Positions 7,242-15,577 of a stretch of DNA of 64,000 nucleotides are shown here, one piece after another (positions within the stretch are counted from its first letter, which is position 1; each line of letters begins with the position of its first letter). Made by a program: the position numbers and the translations under genes. A model generated the notes under the pieces. It made no database searches, was not told the origin of the DNA, and worked only from the letters and a program-made list of their open reading frames with translations. Location: positions 1 to 64,000 of the forward strand of contig JACQFQ010000047.1 of assembly GCA_016199985.1 (NCBI GenBank), given 5' to 3'. This DNA comes from Verrucomicrobiota bacterium (GTDB lineage Bacteria > Verrucomicrobiota > Verrucomicrobiia > Limisphaerales > UBA11320).

Positions 7242-8585
7242 TCAAGGTTCGAGGAGCTTCATCTCAACCAGAACAGGAGCGACTTCAATAAGAACCTTCT
7301 GGCGTTCGACCGCAAGGGCCATCCGTTGCGGGTCCACGAGGAATGAATTGAAGTTTAGCCCTCTGACAACGATGTCGCTCCACTTGGGCCGGTCGTTCTT
7401 CTGATTGCAAGCGATATTCACCAGCGCCTTCAAGCCGTTGCTGTCCCGGTTTAGTGCCCCCGCTGCCTTAATTTCCGAGAAAGGCATTGGTTTCTTTTCG
7501 ATTTCCCTATAACCACCCGACCTTGCTGCCGGTGTCCAATATCCGGGGGTAATTAGGGGCGCGAGCATCGCCTGCACGGATGGGTCGGCTGCCCGTTGGC
7601 GGAGTTTAGCTCGCGTGGCTTCATCAAGAGTATCCCGAACAGCAACCTCGGTCTTCACGTCCTCTAGCTTGGCCTGGGCCTGGCGGAGCTTTGCATCCCG
7701 TTCGGCTTGGGCCTTAATTTCATTCGCTTCGTCGATCACCCGCTGAGCTTCCGCCTTGGCTTGGTCGAGGACTCGTTTAGCTTCTGCTTGTGCCAGTGTC
7801 ACGTCTCCTTCAGTTTTCGCCTCAGAGGATTTTTGAACAATGAGTTTCTGTCGCGTTGCGGATTCTGACTCGGTCAGCCGACGGATGGCTTCCTCCAAAG
7901 TGGGCGACGCGGCCGTCACTGGTCCTCCGGTGACCTTGACCTTGGATTCCCGGATAAGGGAGCCGAGGATCGAACGAACCTGGGATACTTTTTGACGTTC
8001 GGGTTCCGCCCAAAGGGCTGTGTTTTGGGCGGTCACACGCAGGTCAGCACCAGGCTCAAAAGTTGTCCCAACCGCCTCAGCAACCTGCAACTCTATCCGC
8101 CGAATGCTTTCGAGTTTCGTCACGACGTCGGTGTCGGCGGACACCGCAGGCAATTCGGTTTGGTAGAATCGGCGAGCTTGAGCAACGAGGTCCGGATAAA
8201 CTGCGACCAACTTTCCGGCGTCATTCGACTTGAGGGTTTCTGCCGCAGAATTTAAGGCGCGAACGTCCGCCAGCAATTGGGAAAGGACATTTGTGGCGCT
8301 CCGCGCTTGCGCGATTACTTCGTCCTGCTTATTTCGAGCGAGCGCCAATTTCGTGTCGTCAGCCGCCTTCTTCTCATTGATTTTGGCCTGCTCCTGCTTC
8401 ACCTGCATTTCCGCCATTTGCCTCTCCAGTCGAGCCTTGTCGCTGCGAGTGTAGTAAAGGATTGCGACCAGGCTGGCAATCCCGACCAGGGCAACGACCA
8501 GCAGGGCGATGAGAGCGGTCCAGATCGGAAATCCCTTCGATTTGTTTAATTCTGGTGCGGCGGGTGGATTTTTCTTGTCGTCCAT
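7242..8585 (-). CDS. Inner-membrane coiled-coil protein of the mobilization operon
   Basis: 447 residues. One membrane segment near the N-terminus (residues ~19-45, WTALIALLVVALVGIASLVA), preceded by a short charged tail. Then come two long coiled-coil stretches: residues ~50-90 (LERQMAEMQVKQEQAKINEKKAAD) and ~250-320 (Ala/Glu/Lys/Gln-rich). The C-terminal 130 residues look globular (ITPGYWTPAARSGGY, VVRGLNFNSFLVDPQRMALAVERQKVLIE). The topology suggests a periplasmic domain on a rod. No family recognised. It follows the coupling ATPase by 53 bp, so a role in transfer or anchoring is inferred from position only. Confidence 0.75.
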   Translation of the reverse strand: MDDKKNPPAAPELNKSKGFPIWTALIALLVVALVGIASLVAILYYTRSDKARLERQMAEMQVKQEQAKINEKKAADDTKLALARNKQDEVIAQARSATNVLSQLLADVRALNSAAETLKSNDAGKLVAVYPDLVAQARRFYQTELPAVSADTDVVTKLESIRRIELQVAEAVGTTFEPGADLRVTAQNTALWAEPERQKVSQVRSILGSLIRESKVKVTGGPVTAASPTLEEAIRRLTESESATRQKLIVQKSSEAKTEGDVTLAQAEAKRVLDQAKAEAQRVIDEANEIKAQAERDAKLRQAQAKLEDVKTEVAVRDTLDEATRAKLRQRAADPSVQAMLAPLITPGYWTPAARSGGYREIEKKPMPFSEIKAAGALNRDSNGLKALVNIACNQKNDRPKWSDIVVRGLNFNSFLVDPQRMALAVERQKVLIEVAPVLVEMKLLEP

Positions 8586-8638
8586 ATTTTCCGATTCGTT
8601 TGGTGGAGAGTGCCGAGTCGTTTTTGAAGGTTCGTGAT

Positions 8639-10330
8639 TTATTCGACATCGAGCATGTCATCGAGGCCGGGAGTTGGTTCTGGTGGCTGCTCTGATTTAA
8701 CCTTCGGATCATTTCCCCCAACCAGCGGAGGGACTGCGATGGCCTCTGACTTGGTTTTGGTTGCCTTTCGTGGACGCTTGGGTTTCGGGGCTGGTCGCAC
8801 GCCAAAAATAATTTCCTCCTCCCGGGTCCAGGGCGAAAGCGTCGTCACGTCTTCGTCTTTCACCGAATCGACGGCTGGAACACTCTTGTGTGGCTTCACG
8901 GTCCAAGTGAAAACATCATCGCAATCTCGGGTCGTGAGGATCGTTTCGCCGGTGGTGGGCACATCACAAATTGCCTCGTAGGTCTTCCCTTTTTCGGGAA
9001 AAGGCAGATCCATGAAAGTCGAGGCAAGAAACATCGACCGCTCGTGGAGTTGCACCTGGCTGGAAGTCGAATTCTTCCCGCCGCCCGAGTTGTAGCTGTA
9101 GGAAGTTTCCATCCGCCGCACCCGGTTGAAATAGTGCTCCGCCCACTCGGCGGATTTGTGGCTGCCAGCGCGAAGGAATGTTTTGTAGGCGCACATGCCA
9201 AGCAGGTCGTTGGCGCCCTGCTCGCCATAGCCTTTGATCACACCCTCAATGGTCTGAATTCCCAAGACCACCGACACACCTTTGGAACGTCCACGATTCA
9301 GCAGGCTCTGAATGCAGTCCACCTGTCCCATCGCGGCAAATTCATCCAACACGAACCAATGACGCGGCCCGTCCGTGTTGGGTCGCCGGAGAATTTCATT
9401 CGTGATCGCCTTCAGCAGAATGGCGTTGATCGGCCACATGCTGTCGTTCAAGACAGGGTCGTTTCCAAGGACCAAAACTCCCGGGCTTTCGAGAAAATTT
9501 GAAACAGAGAAAGGCTTTCCGATGGCGTTCGTCTCCCAGAGAGAGGCAACCTGATCGAATCGCCCGATTTTGGCGGCGATGGAAGAAATCACCGCGAGGT
9601 AATGCTTCTCGTCGTTTAGGTAAGGCGCGGCATGTCGGGCTGCATACCCATGCTGCGAGGTCACCGCCCGAATGTTTCCCGGTGATTCCAAGGCGCACAG
9701 GAGGTCGCGCAAGCTCCACCTCTGGTTCTTGATTCGCTTGATCTCGTTGAGCGCGAGAATGACGGAATAAACCACCTCGGAGGCCGCCTCAGCGAAGTAG
9801 GGGGCGCTGGATTTATCGTCCGGCGGAATCAGGAGTTTGGCCAAGGCTCGCGCCATCGCGGGCATTTGGACCGCTTCGTCCAGATACCAGCCGGAGGATC
9901 GGGTATCGAACGGGTTGAAGATATGGAAGTTTGGGTCTTCCGGTCTCAGGCCCATGCTGGCCAAGAGGGGCAGAATGTCGCCCTTGGCGTCGAAAATGAT
10001 GAGCTGCTCGGGAGCCGTTTGAAATTCCTTAAATCGGCGCGCAATTGATTGAAGAAACAACTGGATGCCAATGGTTTTCCCGCTGCCCGGCGCGCCGCTG
10101 ATGAGAAAACTTTTGGTGCCTTCACTGGCGGGAATATCCCTCATGGCCCAGAACACGCTCTGCTCGTCGAAGGCGAGAGCGCAGTTGGAAACTTCTGCTT
10201 TAGTGTCCGGTTCCTTTTCCTCATCGTCCAAAAACAATCCCAAGAAGGGGGACTCTTGGGGTGCTGGCTGCTGCACATCGGATGCAGGCGTCGAGAACAA
10301 TGCCCAAAACGGGTTGGTCCCGTCGCTCAA
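8639..10330 (-). CDS. Type IV coupling protein-like ATPase (TraD/VirD4 family) without membrane helices
   Basis: 563 residues. Walker A GAPGSGKT lies around residue 80, DAKGD follows, and Walker B is in HWFVLDEFAAMG around residue 325. SLLNRGRSKGVSVVLGIQT is typical of TraD/TraG coupling proteins, which hand the relaxase-DNA complex to the secretion channel. Usual family members carry two N-terminal membrane helices; here the start (MSDGTNPFWALFSTP) is soluble. The C-terminal ~80 residues are Lys/Pro-rich and end acidic (PGLDDMLDVE). The start overlaps the stop of 10327-11076 by four bases (ATGA), implying translational coupling to that membrane protein. Confidence 0.88.
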   Translation of the reverse strand: MSDGTNPFWALFSTPASDVQQPAPQESPFLGLFLDDEEKEPDTKAEVSNCALAFDEQSVFWAMRDIPASEGTKSFLISGAPGSGKTIGIQLFLQSIARRFKEFQTAPEQLIIFDAKGDILPLLASMGLRPEDPNFHIFNPFDTRSSGWYLDEAVQMPAMARALAKLLIPPDDKSSAPYFAEAASEVVYSVILALNEIKRIKNQRWSLRDLLCALESPGNIRAVTSQHGYAARHAAPYLNDEKHYLAVISSIAAKIGRFDQVASLWETNAIGKPFSVSNFLESPGVLVLGNDPVLNDSMWPINAILLKAITNEILRRPNTDGPRHWFVLDEFAAMGQVDCIQSLLNRGRSKGVSVVLGIQTIEGVIKGYGEQGANDLLGMCAYKTFLRAGSHKSAEWAEHYFNRVRRMETSYSYNSGGGKNSTSSQVQLHERSMFLASTFMDLPFPEKGKTYEAICDVPTTGETILTTRDCDDVFTWTVKPHKSVPAVDSVKDEDVTTLSPWTREEEIIFGVRPAPKPKRPRKATKTKSEAIAVPPLVGGNDPKVKSEQPPEPTPGLDDMLDVE

Positions 10331-11076
10331 TCAGACCTCACTTTCCGTCCTTGGGGGCTCGACGGATTAAACTTTGGTTCGGGGTCCGGCTCGCGGTATA
10401 AAGCCGCAACTTCCTCCTTCATTGGCCAAGCCAATTGGGTGAGGAAATATCCCGCGAGCCAGGTGGCGACCAAAACCCCGGTCAGCGTGAGTGCCTGTTC
10501 CTTCCAGGTGTTTGTGAGAATCCTCATCACGAGCATCGCGGTGAGATAGTTGGCGACCAAAGCAAGCTTCAACAGTCGGCTGGCACGCTTGGCAAAAACT
10601 TTGATGACATTTTTGGGGATCAGCATCGCGCCGAGCAAACCCAAACCCGTCAGGAAGACGACCGCGAGGGCGGAGTTCTCGATGATATTCCCCGGAAACC
10701 GTTCCTGCACCACCGTCAAGGTCCACCAAAGAATCGCGAGGCTGAAAAGAAAATACATCCAGCGAACTCGCAGTTTGGTTTCGGGCGTCGCGGACTTGGC
10801 CCAGGCAAAAAGGCGGCGCTTCGGAGGTTGCACCACCGAATCCACGGCCACTCCAACCGTCAAAGGTTGCCCGCACGACGGGCAGTTGGAGTTGCGGATT
10901 GGGACAGGGGCCGAGCACTTGGCGCAACGAATAACCGCCGCCGCCGCCACTCCTTGTCGCAGTCGGTTCCAATAAAAACCGAAGAGCGAAACAATTCCGA
11001 GCGGCTGCTGGCAACCGGAGCAAAGTCGGTCATTCAAGCCAACACCAACACCGCAGTTGGGGCAGGCAAACGTCAT
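10327..11076 (-). CDS. Double zinc-ribbon, multi-pass membrane protein coupled to the T4CP
   Basis: 249 residues. Two zinc ribbons lie at the N-terminus: CPNCGVGVGLNDRLCSGCQQP (residues ~5-24) and CAKCSAPVPIRNSNCPSCGQP (~51-71). Four hydrophobic segments follow between residues ~105 and 215 (YFLFSLAILWWTLTVV, LAVVFLTGLGLLGAMLI, LALVANYLTAMLVM, LTGVLVATWLAGYFL). Its stop overlaps the coupling ATPase start. It may supply the membrane anchor missing from that ATPase; this is inference from gene order. No named family recognised. Confidence 0.8.
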   Translation of the reverse strand: MTFACPNCGVGVGLNDRLCSGCQQPLGIVSLFGFYWNRLRQGVAAAAVIRCAKCSAPVPIRNSNCPSCGQPLTVGVAVDSVVQPPKRRLFAWAKSATPETKLRVRWMYFLFSLAILWWTLTVVQERFPGNIIENSALAVVFLTGLGLLGAMLIPKNVIKVFAKRASRLLKLALVANYLTAMLVMRILTNTWKEQALTLTGVLVATWLAGYFLTQLAWPMKEEVAALYREPDPEPKFNPSSPQGRKVRSD

Positions 11077-11165
11077 GCCCGCCCCCCTCGCGTGCTTCGA
11101 CTATTCGTTAAGGGAGACAAATCCCCAGCAATCTGCCAAAGGTCAACCCCCAAGGAAAGCCAGAA

Positions 11166-11531
11166 TTAGCCGAGGTCCGCGCCTCCGCTGATCGGCTCGG
11201 TGGCGCTCACGGGGCGGTTAAGTCGCTGCTTCACCCACTCTTGGGCCTTCTCGCGCTTGGCCTTTCCGCCATACTCCAAGATGATTCGCGTCGCCAAGGC
11301 GAGGTCTTTCCGCGTGGCCAGGACCTCGTCGCGGACGTTCGCCAATTCCTCCGAGGCATTTTCCTTCTCCACTTTTCCCCGCACGGCATCCAGCACAAAC
11401 AGGCGCGCCAAGTCGTTCGGTCTCATTCCTTGGGCCTTTGCCTGTTTGAGAAAGGCTGCCCGATCATCCACGTCCAGGATGCGGAAAGCGAAGACCTCGG
11501 GGTCCTTTTTGGGTTTGCGGGAACGCGGCAT
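11166..11531 (-). CDS. MobC-like / ribbon-helix-helix relaxosome accessory protein
   Basis: 121 residues. Begins with a basic tail (MPRSRKPKKDP), then FAFRILDVDDRAAFLKQAKAQGM and PNDLARLFVLDAVRG, the beta-strand plus two-helix pattern of ribbon-helix-helix mobilization proteins. A predicted coiled coil fills residues ~60-105. Such proteins bind oriT and assist the relaxase. GGAGAGG precedes ATG 11531. It heads the coupling-protein operon after 11540-11788. The RHH call is by eye and only moderately sure. Confidence 0.65.
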   Translation of the reverse strand: MPRSRKPKKDPEVFAFRILDVDDRAAFLKQAKAQGMRPNDLARLFVLDAVRGKVEKENASEELANVRDEVLATRKDLALATRIILEYGGKAKREKAQEWVKQRLNRPVSATEPISGGADLG

Positions 11532-11539
11532 AGCCTCTC

Positions 11540-11788
11540 CTACAACAGGTTCCCAAATTCAAGCTGGATGAAGTCCTGGTCCGTCACCAGCAGGTTCGAT
11601 GATCCGGCCAATTGAGTCCTCATGCCGGTCGTGTCCGGTTCCTCGCACCGAGACTCCTTTTCCGATTGAGCTTCCCGTTCCATTGAATCGAACTCCGGGC
11701 ACGGCAGGAAGACTTGCCCAAACCGTTCGGTCCGCTGACCTGCCAGGCGTCCAATTCGATCCACTGTCGCGTTGTTGTCCATTTTCAT
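11540..11788 (-). CDS. Small hypothetical protein at head of mobilization operon
   Basis: 82 residues from ATG 11788, or 80 from the in-frame ATG two codons later. It ends eight bases before the next start, in the same direction, and its end overlaps that gene's ribosome binding site. No motif or membrane segment recognised. Divergent from the sigma-factor gene at 11963; the 174 bp between them would hold both promoters. Coding status is inferred from spacing only. Confidence 0.5.
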   Translation of the reverse strand: MKMDNNATVDRIGRLAGQRTERFGQVFLPCPEFDSMEREAQSEKESRCEEPDTTGMRTQLAGSSNLLVTDQDFIQLEFGNLL

Positions 11789-11962
11789 TGATTTCGCCGC
11801 CTGATTCCGGCGCTTTCTGTTGGTTCAGTCTCCGGCGGCAGAACAAACGGACAAGAATTCGCAAACAATCGACGGCTTCGGAACGGGCGGAACTTCGGAA
11901 CTTGAACCCCAATCGTTCGAGCTTGCAGTCCGCGCTGTAGCCGTGTAAATAACGCTCGATCA

Positions 11963-12556
11963 ATGGCTTCCACCGACGATATTTCGGGGCCTTCCTTGGC
12001 CGACCTGTTCGCCGACTATCGGCGAGCGCAGGGTTTGGAGGATCGAAATGCCGTGGCAGAACGCATTGTCGCGACCATTTTCTCGCCGTTGTCGCTGTTC
12101 ATAAGCCTGAGGCGGGGGATTGATCCGAACAAAGTGCCGGATGTGCTCATGGTGACACTGACGGCGATCTTTGGCGCCATCCCGGTTTTCCGGGGAACCA
12201 CCCACAGCGAAGCGTGGAGCTACTGTTATCGCATCGCCTTTAACAAGGCCATGAATGCGATTCGCAAAGACATGGCGAATCCGGTGGTCACCGTCCCGGA
12301 CGAGATTCTTTGGGCACTCGTCGAGGCCTCCGAAAAGGATCGTCCCATGGCAACAGGTGAACGTGTTGATCTCGAAGCGGTGATGAAGCTTTTGCGATTG
12401 GTAAAACCGCCGTGCGTGGATTACCTTTTGATGCACTATATCGTCGGTCTCGATTATGAACAGATGGCCGACGTTCTTGATATGACGACCGAAAACGTCG
12501 GAGCCACCGTCCGGCGATGCCTTAAACTCGCGAGAGAATTAGGGGGGAATTTGTAG
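11963..12556 (+). CDS. RNA polymerase sigma factor, ECF-like, carried on the mobile region
   Basis: 197 residues. The second half has the region-4 helix-turn-helix layout: CVDYLLMHYIVGLDYEQMADVLDMTTENVGATVRRCLKLARELGG. The first half carries region-2-like helices (VPDVLMVTLTAIFGAIPVF, EAWSYCYRIAFNKAMNAIRKDMA, the last like the ECF 'R-A-x-N-x-x-x-D-x-x-R' helix). It stands alone with a small charged partner four bases downstream and is divergent from the mobilization operon. It may drive transcription of element genes. Confidence 0.75.
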   Translation: MASTDDISGPSLADLFADYRRAQGLEDRNAVAERIVATIFSPLSLFISLRRGIDPNKVPDVLMVTLTAIFGAIPVFRGTTHSEAWSYCYRIAFNKAMNAIRKDMANPVVTVPDEILWALVEASEKDRPMATGERVDLEAVMKLLRLVKPPCVDYLLMHYIVGLDYEQMADVLDMTTENVGATVRRCLKLARELGGNL

Positions 12557-12559
12557 AAA

Positions 12560-12916
12560 ATGGCCGAAGACCAATCCAGCGACGACGCCAAGCTAAAACT
12601 CCTGGGCCAAAGGGTCCGCGAGGGATGGGCGAAGCTGCATGCACCCACTGCCGAACACTTGCAGGCCGTTCGCGTGATCGTCCGCGAACAGACTGAACGA
12701 GAGCAGGCGGTGGCCAAAAAAAAGTCTCCAGTAGAACGGGTGACTGAAAGCGAATCACCTCAGAAGCAGGCGAAATCCGAAGAAAAGTCGGTCGAGAAAT
12801 CCGAATCCGGGAAAGGCAAGACCGACGACGCTTCGGGTTCGGCCAAGAAAACCGACTCGCAGAGTCAGGGCTCGAAAAACTCCGGCCAGAGCAGCGGTCA
12901 GGGTCACAGTCACTGA
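12560..12916 (+). CDS. Low-complexity charged protein downstream of the sigma gene
   Basis: 118 residues. The N-terminal ~55 residues form amphipathic helices (KLLGQRVREGWAKLHAPTAEHLQAVRVIVREQ); the rest is a disordered Ser/Lys/Glu tail ending GQGHSH. It starts four bases after the sigma stop, so the two are almost surely cotranscribed. Such a partner could be an anti-sigma factor, but there is no zinc motif or membrane segment. Function unknown. Confidence 0.65.
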   Translation: MAEDQSSDDAKLKLLGQRVREGWAKLHAPTAEHLQAVRVIVREQTEREQAVAKKKSPVERVTESESPQKQAKSEEKSVEKSESGKGKTDDASGSAKKTDSQSQGSKNSGQSSGQGHSH

Positions 12917-12924
12917 CGCTGTTC

Positions 12925-13857
12925 TCAGCGTTCTTTCGGCACCCGCCACGGGCCGCCTTTGGTCCATTTCCCAGGCCACTTTGCACCCGTCCGGGCGGCT
13001 TCGGCAGCCGGAAGCAGAAACTTTCCCGCAATTTCAACCACCTCGGCAAAATTAGGGGTCGGTTCCGTCCGGACCACTTTTCGCCAAAACGCTTTCCACT
13101 GCGTTTGCTTCGTCGGATCGGTGGCAAAGCCGGTGCTGAGTCCCACCGGGACTTTTTCGGGAATCTCCGTTTTCCGTCGGTCGAAAGTCGCGGCGATGGC
13201 TTTGGCCAGCGTCTCCCCTTGAAAATCAAACCGCCGGGAAAGCAGCCAGACATCAAAGTAGTCCTTCATCCTGGAATTCCTCTCGCCCAGCGTGACCATC
13301 GCCTCGAACTTCTCCGAGAGCGCGGTCTCCTTTGTGTAAGCGCGAAGTTTCGGTTTCGGCATGTCGAGCAGCGTGGGAAACTCAATCTCCTCGGGTTCCA
13401 GCGTGAAGGCGTCCCCAAAGCCGATGTCGGCTTGCACGGGAATCCGCGCGTTCCCGACGCGCGCCCGGAGGGTGACGCGGACCCCAACGTATTCCTGCCC
13501 CGCCCGAATTTCTGCCGCTTTCACGGTCTCGACCTCGAATTTCACGCCGTCGTCGTCCACCGCGAACGCGCAAATTTCCCGGAACGTCGTCGCGGCCACC
13601 GCCGGGGAGTTGTCACCGAAACCCAGCAAGTCGGCATCACGCGTGACACGTTCACTCGATCCCTCTCCCCACGCGATCAGGAGCATGGCCCCCTTGAGAA
13701 TGAAACGGGTCCGGTGCGGCGAACGGGAGAGCCGGTAAAGCAGCCGTTCAGTGCAGTAACGCTCCAGCAAATCCTGGAGCGACAGTTTCGAGTTGCGGGA
13801 GAGCTGCAACAACCGCGCCTGAACGGAGGCGGCGACATTTCGACCCTTCTGGTTCAT
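12925..13857 (-). CDS. abiEii: AbiEii-type nucleotidyltransferase toxin
   Basis: 310 residues, typical for the family. The nucleotidyltransferase core is visible: FILKGAMLLIAWGE around residue 55, then RVTRDADLLGFG with the catalytic Asp pair (T-R-D-x-D). KDYFDVWLLSRRFDF around residue 210 is the conserved C-terminal family motif. AbiE is an abortive-infection toxin-antitoxin pair; the toxin transfers nucleotides to an RNA target. Start ATG 13857 overlaps the antitoxin stop by four bases. A broken copy of its last ~40 codons is found at 15368-15490. Confidence 0.9.
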   Translation of the reverse strand: MNQKGRNVAASVQARLLQLSRNSKLSLQDLLERYCTERLLYRLSRSPHRTRFILKGAMLLIAWGEGSSERVTRDADLLGFGDNSPAVAATTFREICAFAVDDDGVKFEVETVKAAEIRAGQEYVGVRVTLRARVGNARIPVQADIGFGDAFTLEPEEIEFPTLLDMPKPKLRAYTKETALSEKFEAMVTLGERNSRMKDYFDVWLLSRRFDFQGETLAKAIAATFDRRKTEIPEKVPVGLSTGFATDPTKQTQWKAFWRKVVRTEPTPNFAEVVEIAGKFLLPAAEAARTGAKWPGKWTKGGPWRVPKER

Positions 13858-14447
13858 TCCAAAACTCCTTCAAGATAGGGGCGCATGACGTTCAGAACGC
13901 GGCAGACCCGGGCGAAATGATACAGGTCGTCCGTTGTCACTTTGCGCTTTTTCCAGGCATCCTTCAGCGCCTCCACGGCGGTCTTGGTGCCGATCTGATT
14001 TCGGAATTTGAAACAGTCGGCCACGGTTTTGGCGGCGGAGTAAATCCGCACCGGAACACCGGCGAAGACGTGCGTTTCGATCCCCTCGCGAAACGAAGGC
14101 CCCGAAAGATAATGAACCTTGAGCCGGAGCGACTCGATGACGGGAGGGCGGGAATGGCTTTCCACGGCAATCCAGACCGCCCCCGGACTTTCCGTGGTGA
14201 GTTCATGGAAGCGGAGGGCGGACAGCAGGCAGACCACGGCCTCGGGCTTCCGCAGCGCGACCAGCGCAAGGTCTTCATGGGACTCCAGCGGCGCAGCGGC
14301 AACGCGATAAACACCCCGGCCCATTTGAATCAGATGACCTTCACGGGCGAGCTTACGGATGCCGACACGGTGAATTGGCGCGGAGCGCACCCGGAAGAGT
14401 GCGCCCGCTTTCGCGGCATTTCGATTCGCTTTCCTGCCCGGCTTCAT
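13854..14447 (-). CDS. abiEi: AbiEi-type antitoxin / transcriptional autoregulator
   Basis: 197 residues from ATG 14447; the upstream part of the open frame overlaps the promoter. The N-terminal winged-helix region (FRVRSAPIHRVGIRKLAREGHLIQMGRGVYRVA) and the C-terminal domain (VCLLSALRFHELTTESPGAVWIAVE, VRIYSAAKTVADCFKFRNQIG, AVEALKDAWKKRK) match the AbiEi family. AbiEi binds repeats in its own promoter and counters the toxin. It overlaps the toxin gene. A second, damaged copy of its promoter and part of its coding region lies at 16440-16556. Confidence 0.9.
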   Translation of the reverse strand: MKPGRKANRNAAKAGALFRVRSAPIHRVGIRKLAREGHLIQMGRGVYRVAAAPLESHEDLALVALRKPEAVVCLLSALRFHELTTESPGAVWIAVESHSRPPVIESLRLKVHYLSGPSFREGIETHVFAGVPVRIYSAAKTVADCFKFRNQIGTKTAVEALKDAWKKRKVTTDDLYHFARVCRVLNVMRPYLEGVLE

Positions 14448-14455
14448 GGAGTGGA

Positions 14456-14505
14456 ATTTACCATACGTCGGTAGTTGTGTGCAAGTAACGACGTTCTGAA
14501 TCGCT
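14456..14505 (-). promoter_or_regulatory. Promoter/operator of abiEi-abiEii
   Basis: On the minus strand, TTGCAC and TAAATT are 18 bases apart and lie just before ATG 14447. The segment GTTACTTGCAcACAACT is almost identical to the one upstream of the abiEi relic (16510-16556, where the pair is TTGCAT and TAAAAT), which marks it as a conserved control region. Confidence 0.6.
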
Positions 14506-14566
14506 TGATTGACGGCTCCGATCCTTCCCGGCGTTGGACACTTTCGATGCAATACCTCCTTCCGGG

Positions 14567-15106
14567 CTATTCGCGGCGCAAACGGTTCCCCGGCGCGACT
14601 CCAGACGGACGGAAAATGATGACGGCGCTCGGGAACGGCGCGCTGCTCGTGGCGTCACCAAACTTCAAGCGGCCCTTAAGAAAACGGATTTCGCCGTGAA
14701 TCGCAAAGCTGTGCCACCACACTGTGTCCGTGCGCGCCGGAACCAAGCAGACCACGGTCCCTCCTTGCTTGCCGGAGAGAAACGCCTTCTCCATCCAGAG
14801 CGCGATTTCGCGCCCGTAAGGCGGATTCATGAAGACGACCTCCTTGGACCAATCCTGGGACAGGCCATCCTCCGCCAGCGTGTAGTGGAACCTGCACTTG
14901 GCGTTCTCGTCGGTCGAGCACGGATCGAGGGTGAAATGAAACTCCCGGTTGAGCGAATCGAACAGCCATTGGGGCGTGGCCCATTCGTTCGACTTGGAGG
15001 AGAAGTGGATGGCGGAGAGCTTTTGCGGGGTCAGCATCAACAGCGGTGCCTGCGCGATATTCACGGCCTTCGCTCCAGACGGATATTCAAGTTGCAGGGT
15101 TTTCAT
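14567..15106 (-). CDS. Phage-type DNA N6-adenine methyltransferase
   Basis: 179 residues from ATG 15106. The pattern SNEWATPQWLFDSLNREFHFTLDPCS is the signature start of the phage DNA adenine methyltransferase family; VFMNPPYGREIALWMEKAF holds catalytic motif IV (NPPY). PSAVIIFRP is the last core strand. The earlier open frame (to 15331) is not used: it reads through DNA homologous to the rep 3' end. Probably an orphan methyltransferase protecting the element or marking its DNA; no restriction partner is visible. It lies between a rep-end duplicate and the abiE promoter. Confidence 0.88.
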   Translation of the reverse strand: MKTLQLEYPSGAKAVNIAQAPLLMLTPQKLSAIHFSSKSNEWATPQWLFDSLNREFHFTLDPCSTDENAKCRFHYTLAEDGLSQDWSKEVVFMNPPYGREIALWMEKAFLSGKQGGTVVCLVPARTDTVWWHSFAIHGEIRFLKGRLKFGDATSSAPFPSAVIIFRPSGVAPGNRLRRE

Positions 15107-15194
15107 GAGTGCGTTTCTGCTTTCTAAATGAGCAGTCGCGTCATCGCTGTCGGGACGAACAAACATTTCCAAAAATCTTATTGCGACAAGAGAT

Positions 15195-15325
15195 CCCCGC
15201 TGGAAAGTCGGCCCGAAGGCCTCGAATCGACAGCGTGGGCAACTGCCTCCTGCATCTGAGCCGTCACGCGTTTCAATCCTGGAGGACTGCCGGAGCGGAT
15301 TCGTTGAGCAATCATTGCTAAAGGG
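15195..15325 (-). repeat. Duplicate of the rep 3' end and its flank
   Basis: This ~130 bp matches 16600-16735, the last codons of rep plus downstream DNA. Shared pieces in order include TTGAGCAATC, GGAGGACTGCCGG and CCTCGAATCGACA. Only the 16.7 kb copy is attached to an intact rep gene. It marks one edge of an old duplication that also copied the abiE locus. Confidence 0.75.
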
Positions 15326-15367
15326 AATCAAATCCCGCCGACGCTGCTTTGGTTGATTGCCGCTGTC

Positions 15368-15490
15368 TCAGCGCGCTTTTGGCCAACGCCACGGACCGCC
15401 TTTGGTCCATTTCCCAGCCCGATTTGCGAGCCGTCCCGGCGGCTTCGGAAGCAGGCAGCAGAACCGTCTGGAAATTTCTCCCACTTTTGC
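15368..15490 (-). pseudogene. abiEii 3' relic
   Basis: Reading the minus strand to the TGA at 15368 gives GKWTKGGPWRWPKAR, against GKWTKGGPWRVPKER at the end of intact AbiEii. Upstream residues (LLPKPPGRLANRAG) match only after a small frameshift. Nothing of the nucleotidyltransferase core remains. The bases up to 15577 hold no other gene. Confidence 0.85.
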
Positions 15491-15577
15491 GGAATGAGGA
15501 GGGATTTCGTCGCCCGAAAGGGAGGTTTTAATGGGTCCCAGGCTGGATAGCGCTGACTGACTGTCCGCCGGATCGCC

